From Saccharospirillum sp. (lineage in GTDB: Bacteria > Pseudomonadota > Gammaproteobacteria > Pseudomonadales > Natronospirillaceae), in contig JAGYIL010000004.1 in assembly GCA_018402545.1 (NCBI GenBank), positions 288,422 through 352,421 of the forward strand: DNA of 64,000 nucleotides, in the 5' to 3' direction. Below are positions 32,715 to 41,981 of this stretch, piece by piece. Each line of letters opens with the position of its first letter. Positions within the stretch are counted from its first letter, which is position 1. The notes below the pieces were generated by a model. That model was not told where the DNA came from. It did no database searches and was given only the letters and a program-made list of their open reading frames with translations. The position numbers and the translations under genes are program-made.

Positions 32715-33639
32715 CACTTAGCATTTGGCTGCGCCATAGCTCGGCCGCCACCTCAACGACAATGGCATGACGCCTGGCCAGCGCCTGGCGGTCGTCGTCG
32801 TAGCCACCCCCGATAACCGTTGCAACGGGAATGCCTCGGCGCAGCAACTTGCTCAGCACCAGCCGGTCGCGCTGTCGGATACCCTCTTCTGAAATGTTCA
32901 GACGCCCCAGCGGGTCACCGGAAAAAACGTCGACACCAGCGTCGTACAACACGATGTCCGGTGAGCAACGCCGCAGTGCCTCGTCCAGCGTGTTGTTTAC
33001 GACCTCCAGATAGTCATCGTCCTCCATGCCGTTGGGTAAACCCACGTCCATATCACTAGTTTGCTTGGTGAAGGGAAAATTGGTTTCGCAATGAATGGAG
33101 CAGGTAAACGCACCCTCATCATTCTTCAGCAAGGCTGCGGTTCCGTCGCCCTGATGCACGTCGCAGTCAAAGATCAGCACCTGCCGTACATCGGATTGCC
33201 TGAGCAACACATGCGTGGCAATGGCCAGATCGTTCAGAATGCAGAAACCGGAGGCGTGATCATAGTGCGCATGGTGGGTGCCGCCCGCCAGGTGACAGGC
33301 CAGACCCTGATGCAGTGCCAACTGGGCGGTAAGCACCGTGCCGGATGGCGCCAGTAAGGTGCGCTTTACCAGCCCTTCGCTCCAGGGCAGATTCATCTGG
33401 CGTTGTTCGTCGCGCGACAGGGTGTTGGTAATGAACCGGGCCAGATAATCCGGAGAGTGAGTCTGGTTCAGCCAATGGTCACGGCACCTGCCCGGTCGGT
33501 AGGTGTTCTCGGGGGTCAGCAGTCCCTGACTGCGCAGGTAGTCCGCCAGCAAACCAAACTTTGCCATCGGGAACCGGTGTTTGGGCGGGAACGGGAAGCT
33601 GTAGTCGGGGTGGTGCACCATTGGCGGCAAGCCAGACAT
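32695..33639 (-). CDS. Histone deacetylase-family (AcuC/acetylpolyamine amidohydrolase-like) hydrolase
   Basis: Zinc-dependent deacetylase-fold enzyme of 314 aa. The active site is intact: THHAHYDHASGFCILND, IFDCDVHQGDGTA (metal Asp and His) and LYDAGVDVF (second metal Asp). Bacterial members deacetylate polyamines, acetylated proteins or small amides. The last six or seven codons come from the A6 repeat, beyond the normal end of the fold, so function should be kept. It starts the core-genome segment to the right of the cassette island. Confidence 0.9.
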   Translation of the reverse strand: MSGLPPMVHHPDYSFPFPPKHRFPMAKFGLLADYLRSQGLLTPENTYRPGRCRDHWLNQTHSPDYLARFITNTLSRDEQRQMNLPWSEGLVKRTLLAPSGTVLTAQLALHQGLACHLAGGTHHAHYDHASGFCILNDLAIATHVLLRQSDVRQVLIFDCDVHQGDGTAALLKNDEGAFTCSIHCETNFPFTKQTSDMDVGLPNGMEDDDYLEVVNNTLDEALRRCSPDIVLYDAGVDVFSGDPLGRLNISEEGIRQRDRLVLSKLLRRGIPVATVIGGGYDDDRQALARRHAIVVEVAAELWRSQMLSGQPSQQ

Positions 33640-33738
33640 CGGGTCATCCTAAGGGTTAAAGCCGCAGCGGGCTGCGGTTGTGCCAATGCAGATCAGTCGT
33701 TTCCCCGACCGGGCTAACAGGACGAGGGCTCCCTGGAT

Positions 33739-34062
33739 TCAGCCAAAATAGTCCTCCATCCACTGCACCAGTTTACCGGTGTCCAGTTCGGCCAACGCCA
33801 TACTCTGAAAGTCATCACCGGCCTCCTGTTCGATGGTAATAAACTGATACAACAACTGGCCGGGCTGCTGGTCGTGAAGAATCAGCATAATACGGCGGCG
33901 TGTCCGGTGGCAGTCAATGGTCAGTACATCGGCCGGAATTCCGGCGTCACGCATTTTACGGCGGACTTCAATGACCGGGTTAATGTGGTCGTGACTGGCC
34001 TGGATGCGGGCATGGGCGTCGCTGACGGCATCAGATAACAGTTCCAAGGGATCTTCGGGCAT
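33739..34062 (-). CDS. Hypothetical protein
   Basis: A 107-aa soluble protein with no signal peptide and no family I recognise. It begins MPEDPLELLSDAVSDAHARI and ends WMEDYFG; the composition suggests a small alpha/beta domain. The ribosome site is weak. It stands between the HDAC-family and SDR genes on the same strand, with gaps of about 100 bp on each side. GC content and codon use match the surrounding core genome. Confidence 0.65.
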   Translation of the reverse strand: MPEDPLELLSDAVSDAHARIQASHDHINPVIEVRRKMRDAGIPADVLTIDCHRTRRRIMLILHDQQPGQLLYQFITIEQEAGDDFQSMALAELDTGKLVQWMEDYFG

Positions 34063-34198
34063 GGTCGGGCTCGCTAAACGTCGTTAACAGGTTTGAACAG
34101 CCGCTCAGGGTAGCCCAATGAAACCCGGCTAGACAAACAATGGGGGCACAGGCACCGGGTGTGCCGGTTCCCAGCGTCACCCGATGCACGGTGCAGGG

Positions 34199-34936
34199 TT
34201 ATTCCTGACGAGTAGGGCGATACAGTATCTCGTTAATGTCCACGTCTTCAGGCTGGCTCATCGCGAAGATGACACAGCGCGCAAAGCTGTCGGCTGAAAT
34301 CGCATGTTCCTTGTAGAAACCGGCCACCCGTTCAGAGACCCCTTCGGCGCCTACCGACGATGGCAATTCCGTATCGACGGCTCCCGGTGAGAGTATGGTG
34401 GTGCGAATGCCATAGGGTTTCACTTCCTTGCGCAGGCCTTCGGAGATCGCCCGCACCGCAAACTTGGTGCCTGAATAGACGGCGCTGCCAGGCCCAACGC
34501 TGTGGCCAGCCACTGAAGAGACGTTGATGATATGGCCGCTTTGCTGCTCTTTCATGTGCGGCAGAGCCGCCCCGATGCCGTACAGAACCCCTTTGATGTT
34601 GACGTCGATCATCTGGTCCCATTCGTCGTAGCGCAGCATCTCCAGCGGAGACAGGGGCATCAGACCCGCGTTGTTGATCATTACATCCACCCGTCCGTGG
34701 AGCGATATGGCTCGGTCCACCAGCGCCTGAACCTGGGTGCGGTCGGTGACATCGGTTTTAACCAGGGCCTCCTGGCTTAACCCAATTTCCTCTGCCAACG
34801 CGGTCATGCGGTCCATGCGCCGTGCGCCGAGCACCAGTTTGGCGCCGGCTTTGGCCAGGTGGCGAGCGGTTTCGGCGCCCAGGCCACTGCTGGCGCCGGT
34901 AATAACAACGACTTTGTGTTCGATACCTTCTGTCAT
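34199..34936 (-). CDS. Short-chain dehydrogenase/reductase
   Basis: Classical SDR of 245 aa that should oxidise or reduce an alcohol/carbonyl with NADP(H). All motifs are present: [10 protein letters not shown] (cofactor loop), NNAG (residues 87-90), the catalytic Ser in NVSSVAGHS and YSGTKFAV (Tyr and Lys). The C-terminal part ([12 protein letters not shown]) resembles the YdfG-like group acting on small hydroxy acids or serine-type substrates. AGGAG precedes the ATG. Confidence 0.9.
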   Translation of the reverse strand: MTEGIEHKVVVITGASSGLGAETARHLAKAGAKLVLGARRMDRMTALAEEIGLSQEALVKTDVTDRTQVQALVDRAISLHGRVDVMINNAGLMPLSPLEMLRYDEWDQMIDVNIKGVLYGIGAALPHMKEQQSGHIINVSSVAGHSVGPGSAVYSGTKFAVRAISEGLRKEVKPYGIRTTILSPGAVDTELPSSVGAEGVSERVAGFYKEHAISADSFARCVIFAMSQPEDVDINEILYRPTRQE

Positions 34937-35199
34937 GAGAATCTCCTCTCTTGAGCATTGTCCGTTGAAGAGGTACGCCCTTGTCGGGTGCTAAACGGAT
35001 GCAGTGGTCATGATTGGTCCGATAGTGGCAATTTCAAACTCGGTGGCCGGGCCAAGGCTTGATGGGCCAGGCAACGTCGGCAGGCAAGCGGTCGTTTTCT
35101 GTGTTAGTTTTGTATGGCTTCTGCCCCGGGTTTAGCCCGTTGGAAACCGCGCCAGCACACGATTTCCTAGTTTCTTTTTCACTATTGTCAGGTTTCGTA

Positions 35200-35919
35200 A
35201 TGACCCACGACCCCTTCTTTCATCATCCAGAACTCGCCGATCTGATCACAAAGCCAGAAGACTCCTTCTTCCGGGATTTTTCAATAACCAAGCTCGCCAA
35301 CATCCTGACCGACAGAGGGTTGCCGACAGGCTGGTGGCATACCGATGAACACCGCAATGCGATGAGAAAAGAGGTGCTCAGTGAGCACCGCTCGGGGGAT
35401 CTCTGGGTCTTCGCTTATGGGTCGCTCATGTGGGACCCGGCCATTCGGTTTACCGAAGTCCGGAGAGCTCGGGTTCAGGGCTATCAGCGCCGGTTCATAT
35501 TGAAAGACATTCATGGCGCCCGAGGGACTCGCGAAGCGCCAGGTCTGATGGCCGCGCTCGACCAGGGCGGTGAGTGTGAGGGGCTGCTGTTTCGCATCGA
35601 TCAGGAAGCCATTGAGGTGGAAACCGATATCCTCTGGCGTCGTGAGTTTATTGGGCCAGCTTACTTTCCGGTGTTTGTTCCCACTCAGATGGGCGAGGTC
35701 ACGGTCAATGCCCTGACGTTCGTTGCCGACTATGATGCGGAGCTGATAGAGCCGGAACTGAGCCGAGCCGAGCAACTCGAGTACCTGGTGACAGGAAAGG
35801 GATTTTTGGGCGACAGCGCAGATTACCTCAGAAACATTGCCCGGCAGTTTCAGCTGTTCGGCATCAGAGACGCCGAAGTTGAAGCGTTGTTTAACGGGAT
35901 GAATCTACTAGAGAAATAA
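35200..35919 (+). CDS. ChaC-family gamma-glutamylcyclotransferase
   Basis: Degrades glutathione to 5-oxoproline and Cys-Gly. The 239-aa protein has the substrate-loop motif VFAYGSLMWDP and a catalytic Glu in the DILWRREF region, then the usual C-terminal LEYLVTGKGFLGDSADYL. The ATG at 35200 fits family length better than the in-frame upstream start at 35059. The gap before it (34937-35199) holds no other gene. Confidence 0.88.
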   Translation: MTHDPFFHHPELADLITKPEDSFFRDFSITKLANILTDRGLPTGWWHTDEHRNAMRKEVLSEHRSGDLWVFAYGSLMWDPAIRFTEVRRARVQGYQRRFILKDIHGARGTREAPGLMAALDQGGECEGLLFRIDQEAIEVETDILWRREFIGPAYFPVFVPTQMGEVTVNALTFVADYDAELIEPELSRAEQLEYLVTGKGFLGDSADYLRNIARQFQLFGIRDAEVEALFNGMNLLEK

Positions 35920-36017
35920 GACGGCACACCGTTCAAATACCTGGCGTCGTGACGTCGCCATTTACGTAAAGATACACCTTTTGGTATCCGTCAAGAGCGT
36001 TGACAGTGCAGTAATCG

Positions 36018-36088
36018 AACATACACATTAGGCGACATACTATACGAGCATCTATGATGCATAGGCGTTAATAAAAGAGGTGGATGTC
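36018..36088. repeat. 71-bp inverted-repeat element, copy A7
   Basis: AACATACAC to GTGGATGTC, the same 71-bp length as A1 and A3, with ACATTAGGCGACATACTAT inside. It shows that the element family spreads beyond the cassette island. Confidence 0.68.
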
Positions 36089-36172
36089 CCGGTAGCGTGC
36101 TCAAGCTGGAACTCCGGTACGACGCATAGCCAAAGCGTAATGCGGCATGGCACTCGACTGGGGAAAGCATCC

Positions 36173-37468
36173 ATGAAGGTCTTAAACAGAATCAGGTTCA
36201 TATCGCGTCGGCTTGGAGAGCGGCTTTGGGTCAAGCCTCTGTTCTTTTGTCTCCTGTCAATCGGAGCGGTATTCATCGCCAAAACGGCGGATTATCTGGA
36301 TCTAGACCGGAACATCCCGCAAGTTAATGCCGACTCCATTGAGACTTTGTTGGGGGTGTTGGCGGCCAGCATGCTCGTGATTGCCACCTTTGCGGTGGCT
36401 TCCATGGTGTCTGCGTATGCATCGGCAAGCAGTGCGGCAACGCCCAGGTCGTTTACACTCATTATCGCAGACGATGTGTCGCAAAACGCGCTTTCAATCT
36501 TTATTGGCTCATTCATCTACAGCATTGTTGCTCTCACTGCTGCCAAGAACCATTTTTTCCAGGAAGCTGGCCTCGCTACCGTGTTTGTACTGACCGTGCT
36601 TGTGTTTGCTGCGGTAATTATTACCTTCGTTCGCTGGGTAGACAAAATCGCGCGACTGGGGCGCTTGAGTGAATCCGTTGAAAAGGTCGAAGCGGCAACC
36701 GCGGCTGCCATAAATCAGCGCCGGTTCGGCTCGGGCGTTGGTGGCCTACCTACAGCACAGCAGCACTCACTCGGGAAGGCAGTGTATGCAACGACGGTGG
36801 GTTACGTGCAGCACGTCGATGTCGAAGCGTTGCAAGCCTGGGCAGTGAAGGCCAACACTCGAGTCGCCGTTGCTTCCCTGCCAGGCGCGTTTGCAGAGCC
36901 GGGGCGTGCTCTGGCGTATGTAGAATACGATGCGGAGAGCATGGCTGAACCAGATTTAAACGCAGTGACCAACGCCTTTGTGATCGGAACCGATCGGGTT
37001 TTTGAAGACGACCCCCGGTTCGGCCTCGTGACGCTGTCGGAGATCGCTGGCAGAGCCTTGTCTCCCGCTGTGAATGACCCCGGTACAGCGATCACCATTA
37101 TAGGGTCGCTGGTAAGGCTGTTCGTTTCCTGGAATGACAAGACAAAGGGGGCGGAGGTAACACCATACGTTCGCGTTGACGTTCCGTTGCTGTCAGCGCA
37201 TGACTTGTTTGACGACGCCTTCACCGCCATCGCTCGGGATGGCGCGGGTACGGTTGAGGTGATGCTACGGCTTCAGAAGGCGTTGAAGGTGCTGTCAACG
37301 CTCGGCAATCCGGCACTTTGTGAGGCCGCGATGAAGCATTCCCGGTTGGCACTCGCTCGCGCAGAGAGAAAGATGGAACTGCCAGAAGATCTGGCCCTTG
37401 TTCGAGAAATTGCCTCATTCTCCAGGGCCACTCGGTTGAACAGACCAAGTTCCGTTATAGACAGCTAG
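36173..37468 (+). CDS. DUF2254 membrane protein
   Basis: A 431-aa protein with four TM helices in the first 175 residues (LFFCLLSIGAVFIAKTADYL and following) and a large soluble C-terminal domain with PAVNDPGTAITII, the DUF2254 signature. Function unknown; a channel-like role has been suggested for similar architectures. The start at 36173 has GGGGAAAG upstream; the open frame extends back to 36080. Its stop codon is the TAG inside a CTAGGGAGC palindrome. Confidence 0.85.
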   Translation: MKVLNRIRFISRRLGERLWVKPLFFCLLSIGAVFIAKTADYLDLDRNIPQVNADSIETLLGVLAASMLVIATFAVASMVSAYASASSAATPRSFTLIIADDVSQNALSIFIGSFIYSIVALTAAKNHFFQEAGLATVFVLTVLVFAAVIITFVRWVDKIARLGRLSESVEKVEAATAAAINQRRFGSGVGGLPTAQQHSLGKAVYATTVGYVQHVDVEALQAWAVKANTRVAVASLPGAFAEPGRALAYVEYDAESMAEPDLNAVTNAFVIGTDRVFEDDPRFGLVTLSEIAGRALSPAVNDPGTAITIIGSLVRLFVSWNDKTKGAEVTPYVRVDVPLLSAHDLFDDAFTAIARDGAGTVEVMLRLQKALKVLSTLGNPALCEAAMKHSRLALARAERKMELPEDLALVREIASFSRATRLNRPSSVIDS

Positions 37469-37589
37469 GGAGCCTCTGAACTACTCCCCCAGGGCTCTGC
37501 GCGAGCTAAGACGTTTTGCCCAAGTGGGCGGCACTCCGACGCACTTCGCAGCGCAATAGCCGTAGCCCTTGTCAAGAAGTGCTCCCTAG
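37465..37589. repeat. 125-bp palindrome-ended element (GGAGCCTCTGAA family)
   Basis: Termini CTAGGGAGC (37465-37473) and GCTCCCTAG (37581-37589) are perfect inverts. It begins with the GGAGCCTCTGAA core also seen at 2717 and 59553-59565. Size and ends suggest a MITE. The interval to 37773 has no gene. Confidence 0.65.
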
Positions 37590-37591
37590 TC

Positions 37592-37613
37592 TTCAGGTGG
37601 GTGTCGCAAAGGA
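37592..37613. repeat. TTCAGGTGGGTGTC half-element
   Basis: TTCAGGTGGGTGTCGCAAAG matches the word near the RAYT start (31744) and 38802. It is probably an isolated RAYT-type end. Confidence 0.5.
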
Positions 37614-37773
37614 GCTTATAATACCAGCGTTGGGCGGCGTGACCCTGTTTCGGTGGTTGATGTAAACTCATTTAATAAGGCGCACCAGTATGCAGCCGAC
37701 GGCTGCCAGACGCCACTGGCCTGACGCTTCTTTGCTCAGCGTTTTTCGGCATAGTTATCAAATGGAGTTCCAG

Positions 37774-38433
37774 ATGAAATTTTTGGTTTTCTTGGGTACC
37801 GTACGCGACAGTACACCTCCGAAGCCGGCCCGCCTGGGTGTCCGGGTTACAGAAGCGGTTCTCGAATGCCTTAACAGTAGATATACCGACTATGAAATAG
37901 AGTTGGTTGATGCTTTGGATTATCCAACAGAACCCGTCTTCAAGCCGCACTTCGCTTACCCACGGAGTAAGGCGCCTTCCAAGCTCAATCAATTGGCAGA
38001 TAAAATAGAAAGTGCCGATGGTTTTGTTATGGTCAGCCCCGAATATAATCATTCGATGAGTCCGGCGCTAGCCAACCTGTTGAACCACTTTGGCAGTTCC
38101 TTGTTTTCCTACAAACCAAGTGCGATTGTTACCTATTCAGCAGGGCAGTGGGGCGGGATGCGTGCATCAGTCGCAATGCGCACCTTTCTTTCAGAGCTTG
38201 GGTGCCTGCCAGTTTCTGCAATGATACATGTGCCCAAGGCACAAGAAATCTTTACGGCGGATGGTTCAGTGCAACCTCAGGAGGATCAAGACGCCTGGTT
38301 CGAATATTTTGGTCGAACATTCAGTCAATTGATTTGGTGGGCTCAGGCTGCGAAGCAACATAGAGAGCAGGTTGACCCGCATAAGCTGGTAAAGGATTTT
38401 AAAACGGATCCGTCTGAACGCAATGCGCCTTAG
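37774..38433 (+). CDS. NADPH-dependent FMN reductase-family protein
   Basis: Flavodoxin-fold quinone/FMN reductase of 219 aa. The FMN phosphate loop is FLGTVRDSTPP near the N-terminus, and the typical VSPEYNHSMSPALANLLNHF lies at about residues 85-104. The start is set at 37774, with GGAG nearby; the open frame extends upstream to 37690 without a ribosome site. It may help with quinone or oxidative stress. It is followed by a Dabb protein gene 60 bp on, possibly co-transcribed. Confidence 0.88.
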   Translation: MKFLVFLGTVRDSTPPKPARLGVRVTEAVLECLNSRYTDYEIELVDALDYPTEPVFKPHFAYPRSKAPSKLNQLADKIESADGFVMVSPEYNHSMSPALANLLNHFGSSLFSYKPSAIVTYSAGQWGGMRASVAMRTFLSELGCLPVSAMIHVPKAQEIFTADGSVQPQEDQDAWFEYFGRTFSQLIWWAQAAKQHREQVDPHKLVKDFKTDPSERNAP

Positions 38434-38492
38434 TCTGACCGGCGGAATAAATGGGGTCAGCACCATTGATTATCAAAAGGTACAGGTAAAGA

Positions 38493-38789
38493 ATGATAAG
38501 ACACATCTTATTGATCAAGTTTAAAGAGGCTTCAGCGTCTTCGGATATCGAGCAAATAAAAAACCTGTTTATGGCCATACCCGAAAAAGTCGAGGGCGTG
38601 GTCTCGGTTGAATGGGGCGAAAACGATAGCCCTGAAGGAAAAAACCAGGGTTATACCCATTCTGTATTGATGACATTTGCAGACGAGGCAGGCCGGAAGA
38701 ACTACCTTCCACATCCCGAGCATGAAGCATTGAAGCAAGTATTCGGGCCGTTACTGGACGACATAGTGGTGTTTGATTATCAGGTTTAG
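38493..38789 (+). CDS. Dabb (stress-responsive A/B barrel) domain protein
   Basis: A 98-aa dimeric alpha+beta-barrel protein. It opens MIRHILLIKFKEASASSDIE, with a central VSVEWGENDSPEG segment and HPEHEALKQVFGPLLDDI, all usual for the family. Members range from stress proteins to cyclases, and function cannot be read from the sequence. It follows the FMN reductase on the same strand. A GTGGGTGTC word begins at its stop codon. Confidence 0.85.
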   Translation: MIRHILLIKFKEASASSDIEQIKNLFMAIPEKVEGVVSVEWGENDSPEGKNQGYTHSVLMTFADEAGRKNYLPHPEHEALKQVFGPLLDDIVVFDYQV

Positions 38790-38816
38790 TGGGTGTCAAC
38801 ATCAGGTGGGTTTCTC
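38789..38816. repeat. GTGGGTGTC half-elements
   Basis: GTGGGTGTC (38789-38797) and CAGGTGGGTTTCTCAGAG (38804-38821) are the rightmost copies of the element termini seen from 28 kb on. Confidence 0.5.
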
Positions 38817-38903
38817 AGAGGGATGCCTCAGGCCTTCGTAAGAACGCAACCTCAGATGCTAGAATACTCGCCTGCTTCAACCACCACCGGAGAAAACAGC
38901 ACT

Positions 38904-39833
38904 ATGGACACGGCTTCCACACCCTACCCAATTGGCACGCCAGGCACTCCCTGGGGCGACCAGGAGCGCGCCGAGTGGCTGGCAGCGCAAACCCGGCACC
39001 GTAGCTATGAAGCCGATGTGTTCAGCGTGATCCAACGACTGGGTGAGCGCTTCGACGTGGAGGAGTATGGCAGCCTGGACTATGGCTCCGATCATTACCC
39101 GCTAATGGCTATTCGTAGTCGGGGCTGGCGTGATGATCTGCCCGTTGTGCTGGTAACCGGTGGCGTGCATGGCTATGAAACCAGCGGTGTGCATGGTGCG
39201 CTGCAGTTTGTTGATCAACATGCGGCGGATTACGCAGGCCGGGTCAATTTGCTGGTCGCGCCCTGTGTCAGCCCCTGGGCTTATGAACGCATTCATCGCT
39301 GGAATGCGAACGCGATTGATCCGAACCGGTCGTTCCGCGAAGACAGCCCGGCTGAGGAGTCGGCGGCGCTTATGGGGTTGGTGGGGCCCCTTGGTGATCG
39401 CGTAATAATGCACATTGACCTGCACGAGACCACCGATACCGACGAAACTGAGTTTCGCCCAGCGCTGGCAGCGCGCGATGGCGAGCCATTCGAGCCCGGT
39501 GAGATTCCCGATGGCTTCTATGTGGTGGACGACAGCGAGAACCCGCAGCCGGATTTCCAGCAGGCGGTGATCAACGCGGTGGAGGCGGTCACTCATATCG
39601 CCCCGGCTGATGACAGCGGTAAAATCATCGGCTCACCCGTGGTTGCCCGGGGTGTGATTCAGTACCCACTCAAGCAGCTCGGCCTGTGTGCCGGCATGAC
39701 CACCGCTACCTACAAAACCACCACCGAGGTTTATCCGGACAGCCCCCGCGCAACGCCGGAGCAATGCAATGCTGCGCAAGCGGCTGCGGTATGTGCGGCG
39801 ATTGATTATGTGTTGGTTCAAGGGGCTTCGTAA
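38904..39833 (+). CDS. M14-family zinc carboxypeptidase/succinylglutamate desuccinylase-like protein
   Basis: Zinc hydrolase of 309 aa. The zinc motif HxxE is in GVHGYETSG, the third ligand His in IDLHETTDTDE, and NANAIDPNRSF provides the substrate Arg region. This is the AstE/aspartoacylase-like branch. The start at 38904, with GGAGAA upstream, is preferred to 38793. The substrate could be an N-acyl amino acid or a small peptide. A hairpin follows at 39842-39861. Confidence 0.85.
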   Translation: MDTASTPYPIGTPGTPWGDQERAEWLAAQTRHRSYEADVFSVIQRLGERFDVEEYGSLDYGSDHYPLMAIRSRGWRDDLPVVLVTGGVHGYETSGVHGALQFVDQHAADYAGRVNLLVAPCVSPWAYERIHRWNANAIDPNRSFREDSPAEESAALMGLVGPLGDRVIMHIDLHETTDTDETEFRPALAARDGEPFEPGEIPDGFYVVDDSENPQPDFQQAVINAVEAVTHIAPADDSGKIIGSPVVARGVIQYPLKQLGLCAGMTTATYKTTTEVYPDSPRATPEQCNAAQAAAVCAAIDYVLVQGAS

Positions 39834-39841
39834 GGGCTGAC

Positions 39842-39861
39842 TGCCTGGCGCCAGCCAGGCA
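39842..39861. terminator. Terminator hairpin between convergent genes
   Basis: TGCCTGGC (39842-39849) pairs with GCCAGGCA (39854-39861), immediately between the stops of the M14-like gene and the minus-strand LysR gene. Confidence 0.6.
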
Positions 39862-39863
39862 AG

Positions 39864-40757
39864 TCATAAAGCCAATGCGGCGGCAAGTTTGCTGGCGAAT
39901 GCTTCGACCCGGGCAGCGCGCACAGCGCGAGGGTTAAGCAGCGCCACCACATCGGCGTCGGGTAATGCCCAGTCGGGCAGAACCCGGATAAGGCGGCCAG
40001 CGCTAATATCCTCGGTTACGCTCCATTCCGATCGCTCGACAATTCCTAGCCCCGCAATCGCCCAGGCACGGATTACTTCGCCGTCGTTGCTGGCGAACAC
40101 GGGATGGACACGCAAGCTTAGAACCCTTCCATCGGGCCCGGTCAGTGGCCAAAGCGTGACATCGGCCTGGTCCTCGCGCACCACACCCACACGGTGCCCG
40201 GCGATCTCACTTGGTGTGCGGGGCAAACCAAAACGCTCGGCATAGGCCGGCGCCGCGACAAGTAAGCGGCGGTTCGAGGCCAGCTTACGCTGCACAATAT
40301 CAAGATCCGGCAAGCGACCGACATGGATCAGCACGTCCCAGGCGGCCGCACGCATGGCGCCGCGGGGGTCCTCGCTGAGCGTCAGCATGGGCCGCAGATC
40401 GGTGTGTTCCTGTGCAAACTGGCCGAGGACGGGAGCGACGCACAGTCGGCCGAAACCCAGGGGGGCGATGACATGTAATGGCCCGGCGATGCGTCCGGCG
40501 CGTGCGGCCAACTCATCGGACAAGGTTTCCAGATCACCGAGAATGACCTTCGCCCGCTCCAGCAGCAGTTCGCCTTCGGCCGTCAGCGTAACGGGGCCGC
40601 GACCGCGTTCGACCAGGCGCAGATGCAGCCGCTCCTCAAGCTGAGTCAGACGCTGCGACACAGCTGGGGGCGTTACGTCCAAGCTGCGCGCAGCGGCTGC
40701 AAGGCTCGGCGCGGTGGCGATGGCGGATAGGAATCGAATGTCGGCAAGATCTATCAT
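39864..40757 (-). CDS. LysR-family regulator
   Basis: The 297-aa regulator has an N-terminal helix-turn-helix (IRFLSAIATAPSLAAAARSL onward) and an effector domain. The start is placed at 40757, giving the usual LysR length; the frame is open to 40838. It is divergent from the aldolase-like gene with a 95-bp AT-rich gap, so it most likely controls the aldolase/cyclodeaminase pair in response to their amino-acid substrate. Confidence 0.88.
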   Translation of the reverse strand: MIDLADIRFLSAIATAPSLAAAARSLDVTPPAVSQRLTQLEERLHLRLVERGRGPVTLTAEGELLLERAKVILGDLETLSDELAARAGRIAGPLHVIAPLGFGRLCVAPVLGQFAQEHTDLRPMLTLSEDPRGAMRAAAWDVLIHVGRLPDLDIVQRKLASNRRLLVAAPAYAERFGLPRTPSEIAGHRVGVVREDQADVTLWPLTGPDGRVLSLRVHPVFASNDGEVIRAWAIAGLGIVERSEWSVTEDISAGRLIRVLPDWALPDADVVALLNPRAVRAARVEAFASKLAAALAL

Positions 40758-40852
40758 TAAGGCAAATCTTAATCTAACAATTAGAATTCGTGAATCGAAA
40801 TTTAATGATTTGAGCGCTATATTCTTGATCTCACTCATTGAGAGTACAGCTT

Positions 40853-41971
40853 ATGCCACTCGACCACGACGCTATCGAAAACCTGACGACGCCCGCGCTG
40901 CTGCTCGATGACGCGAAGCTGACCCGCAATATCGAGCGGCTTGCGGCCCGGGTCCGTGCGCTTAATGTCAGCCTGCGGCCCCATATGAAAAGCGCGAAAT
41001 CCATCGACGTTGCACTTCGTGTAACCGGTGGTACGCCAGGACCGATCACGGTTTCAACCCTGGCGGAAGCCGAGAGATTCCATGCGGCGGGCTACACGGA
41101 CATCATGTATGCCGTGGGGATTGCACCGCAAAAACTTGCTCGGGTAAAGGCGCTGCGGGAGAGGGGCTGCAACCTGACGGTAATCCTCGACACCCTGGAC
41201 CAGGCGAGGGCCGTGGCCGGAGTGCCTGCGCTGATCGAGATCGACAGCGATGGCCATCGCGGCGGCCTTGCCCCGGACGATCCGGTATTGGTCGACATCG
41301 GGCGCATCCTGCATGCGAACGGCGCTTTGCGCGGCGTAATGACGCATGCGGGCGAAAGCTACACCGTCAGCGGCGTTGAGGCCCATCGCGAGTTTGCCGA
41401 ACGCGAGCGCGCCGCATCCGTTGCGGCGGCGGAGCTGTTACGGGCCGCAGGGTTGCCCTGTCCGGTGGTCAGCCTAGGTTCGACCCCCACCGCCCATGCG
41501 GCTCAGGACCTTACCGGCGTCACCGAGCTGCGCGCCGGAGTCTATATGTTTTTCGACCTGGTGATGGCAGGGATCGGGGTGTGTTCCACCGACGATATCG
41601 CCCTGTCGGTGCTGACCACGGTGATCGGACACCAGCCATCCAAGGGCTGGATTCTGGTCGACGCAGGCTGGATGGCTCTGTCTGGTGATCGGGGTACGGC
41701 GGATCAGGCGGTCGATCAGGGCTATGGCCTTGTTTGCGATGCCGAGGGACGGGTGATTCCCAACTTGATTGTGACCGGTGCCAATCAGGAGCACGGAATC
41801 ATCTCGCTGCGCCCCGGTGCGCACGGCGCAATGCCTGATCTGCCCGTGGGTACGCAGTTGCGCATCCTACCCAATCATGCCTGTGCCACCGCCGCGCAGC
41901 ATTCACAGTACTCAGTCATTCCCGCCGATGGTGGGCCGCTCCTTGGTTGGCCCCGTTTCGGCGGTTGGTGA
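40853..41971 (+). CDS. D-threonine aldolase/3-hydroxyaspartate aldolase-like PLP enzyme (DSD1 family)
   Basis: PLP-dependent enzyme of 372 aa with an alanine-racemase-type barrel. The PLP Lys is in LRPHMKSAKS, and the C-terminal zinc pair His/Cys is in PNHACATA, typical of D-threonine aldolases and D-serine dehydratases. It is followed 10 bp later by an ornithine-cyclodeaminase-like gene. The same neighbours, in this order, form the C and D genes of the beta-hydroxyaspartate pathway, so 3-hydroxyaspartate is a candidate substrate. D-threonine or D-serine are alternatives. Confidence 0.82.
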   Translation: MPLDHDAIENLTTPALLLDDAKLTRNIERLAARVRALNVSLRPHMKSAKSIDVALRVTGGTPGPITVSTLAEAERFHAAGYTDIMYAVGIAPQKLARVKALRERGCNLTVILDTLDQARAVAGVPALIEIDSDGHRGGLAPDDPVLVDIGRILHANGALRGVMTHAGESYTVSGVEAHREFAERERAASVAAAELLRAAGLPCPVVSLGSTPTAHAAQDLTGVTELRAGVYMFFDLVMAGIGVCSTDDIALSVLTTVIGHQPSKGWILVDAGWMALSGDRGTADQAVDQGYGLVCDAEGRVIPNLIVTGANQEHGIISLRPGAHGAMPDLPVGTQLRILPNHACATAAQHSQYSVIPADGGPLLGWPRFGGW

Positions 41972-41981
41972 GGATAGAGCC

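Noticed and set aside
36000-38820. Continuation of the cassette array through the DUF2254, FMN-reductase and Dabb genes
   Set aside because: Only an isolated core-like GTTGGGC (37629-37635) and a GCGTTA inside element A7 were found; neither has pairing arms, and gene ends are not at attC sites.
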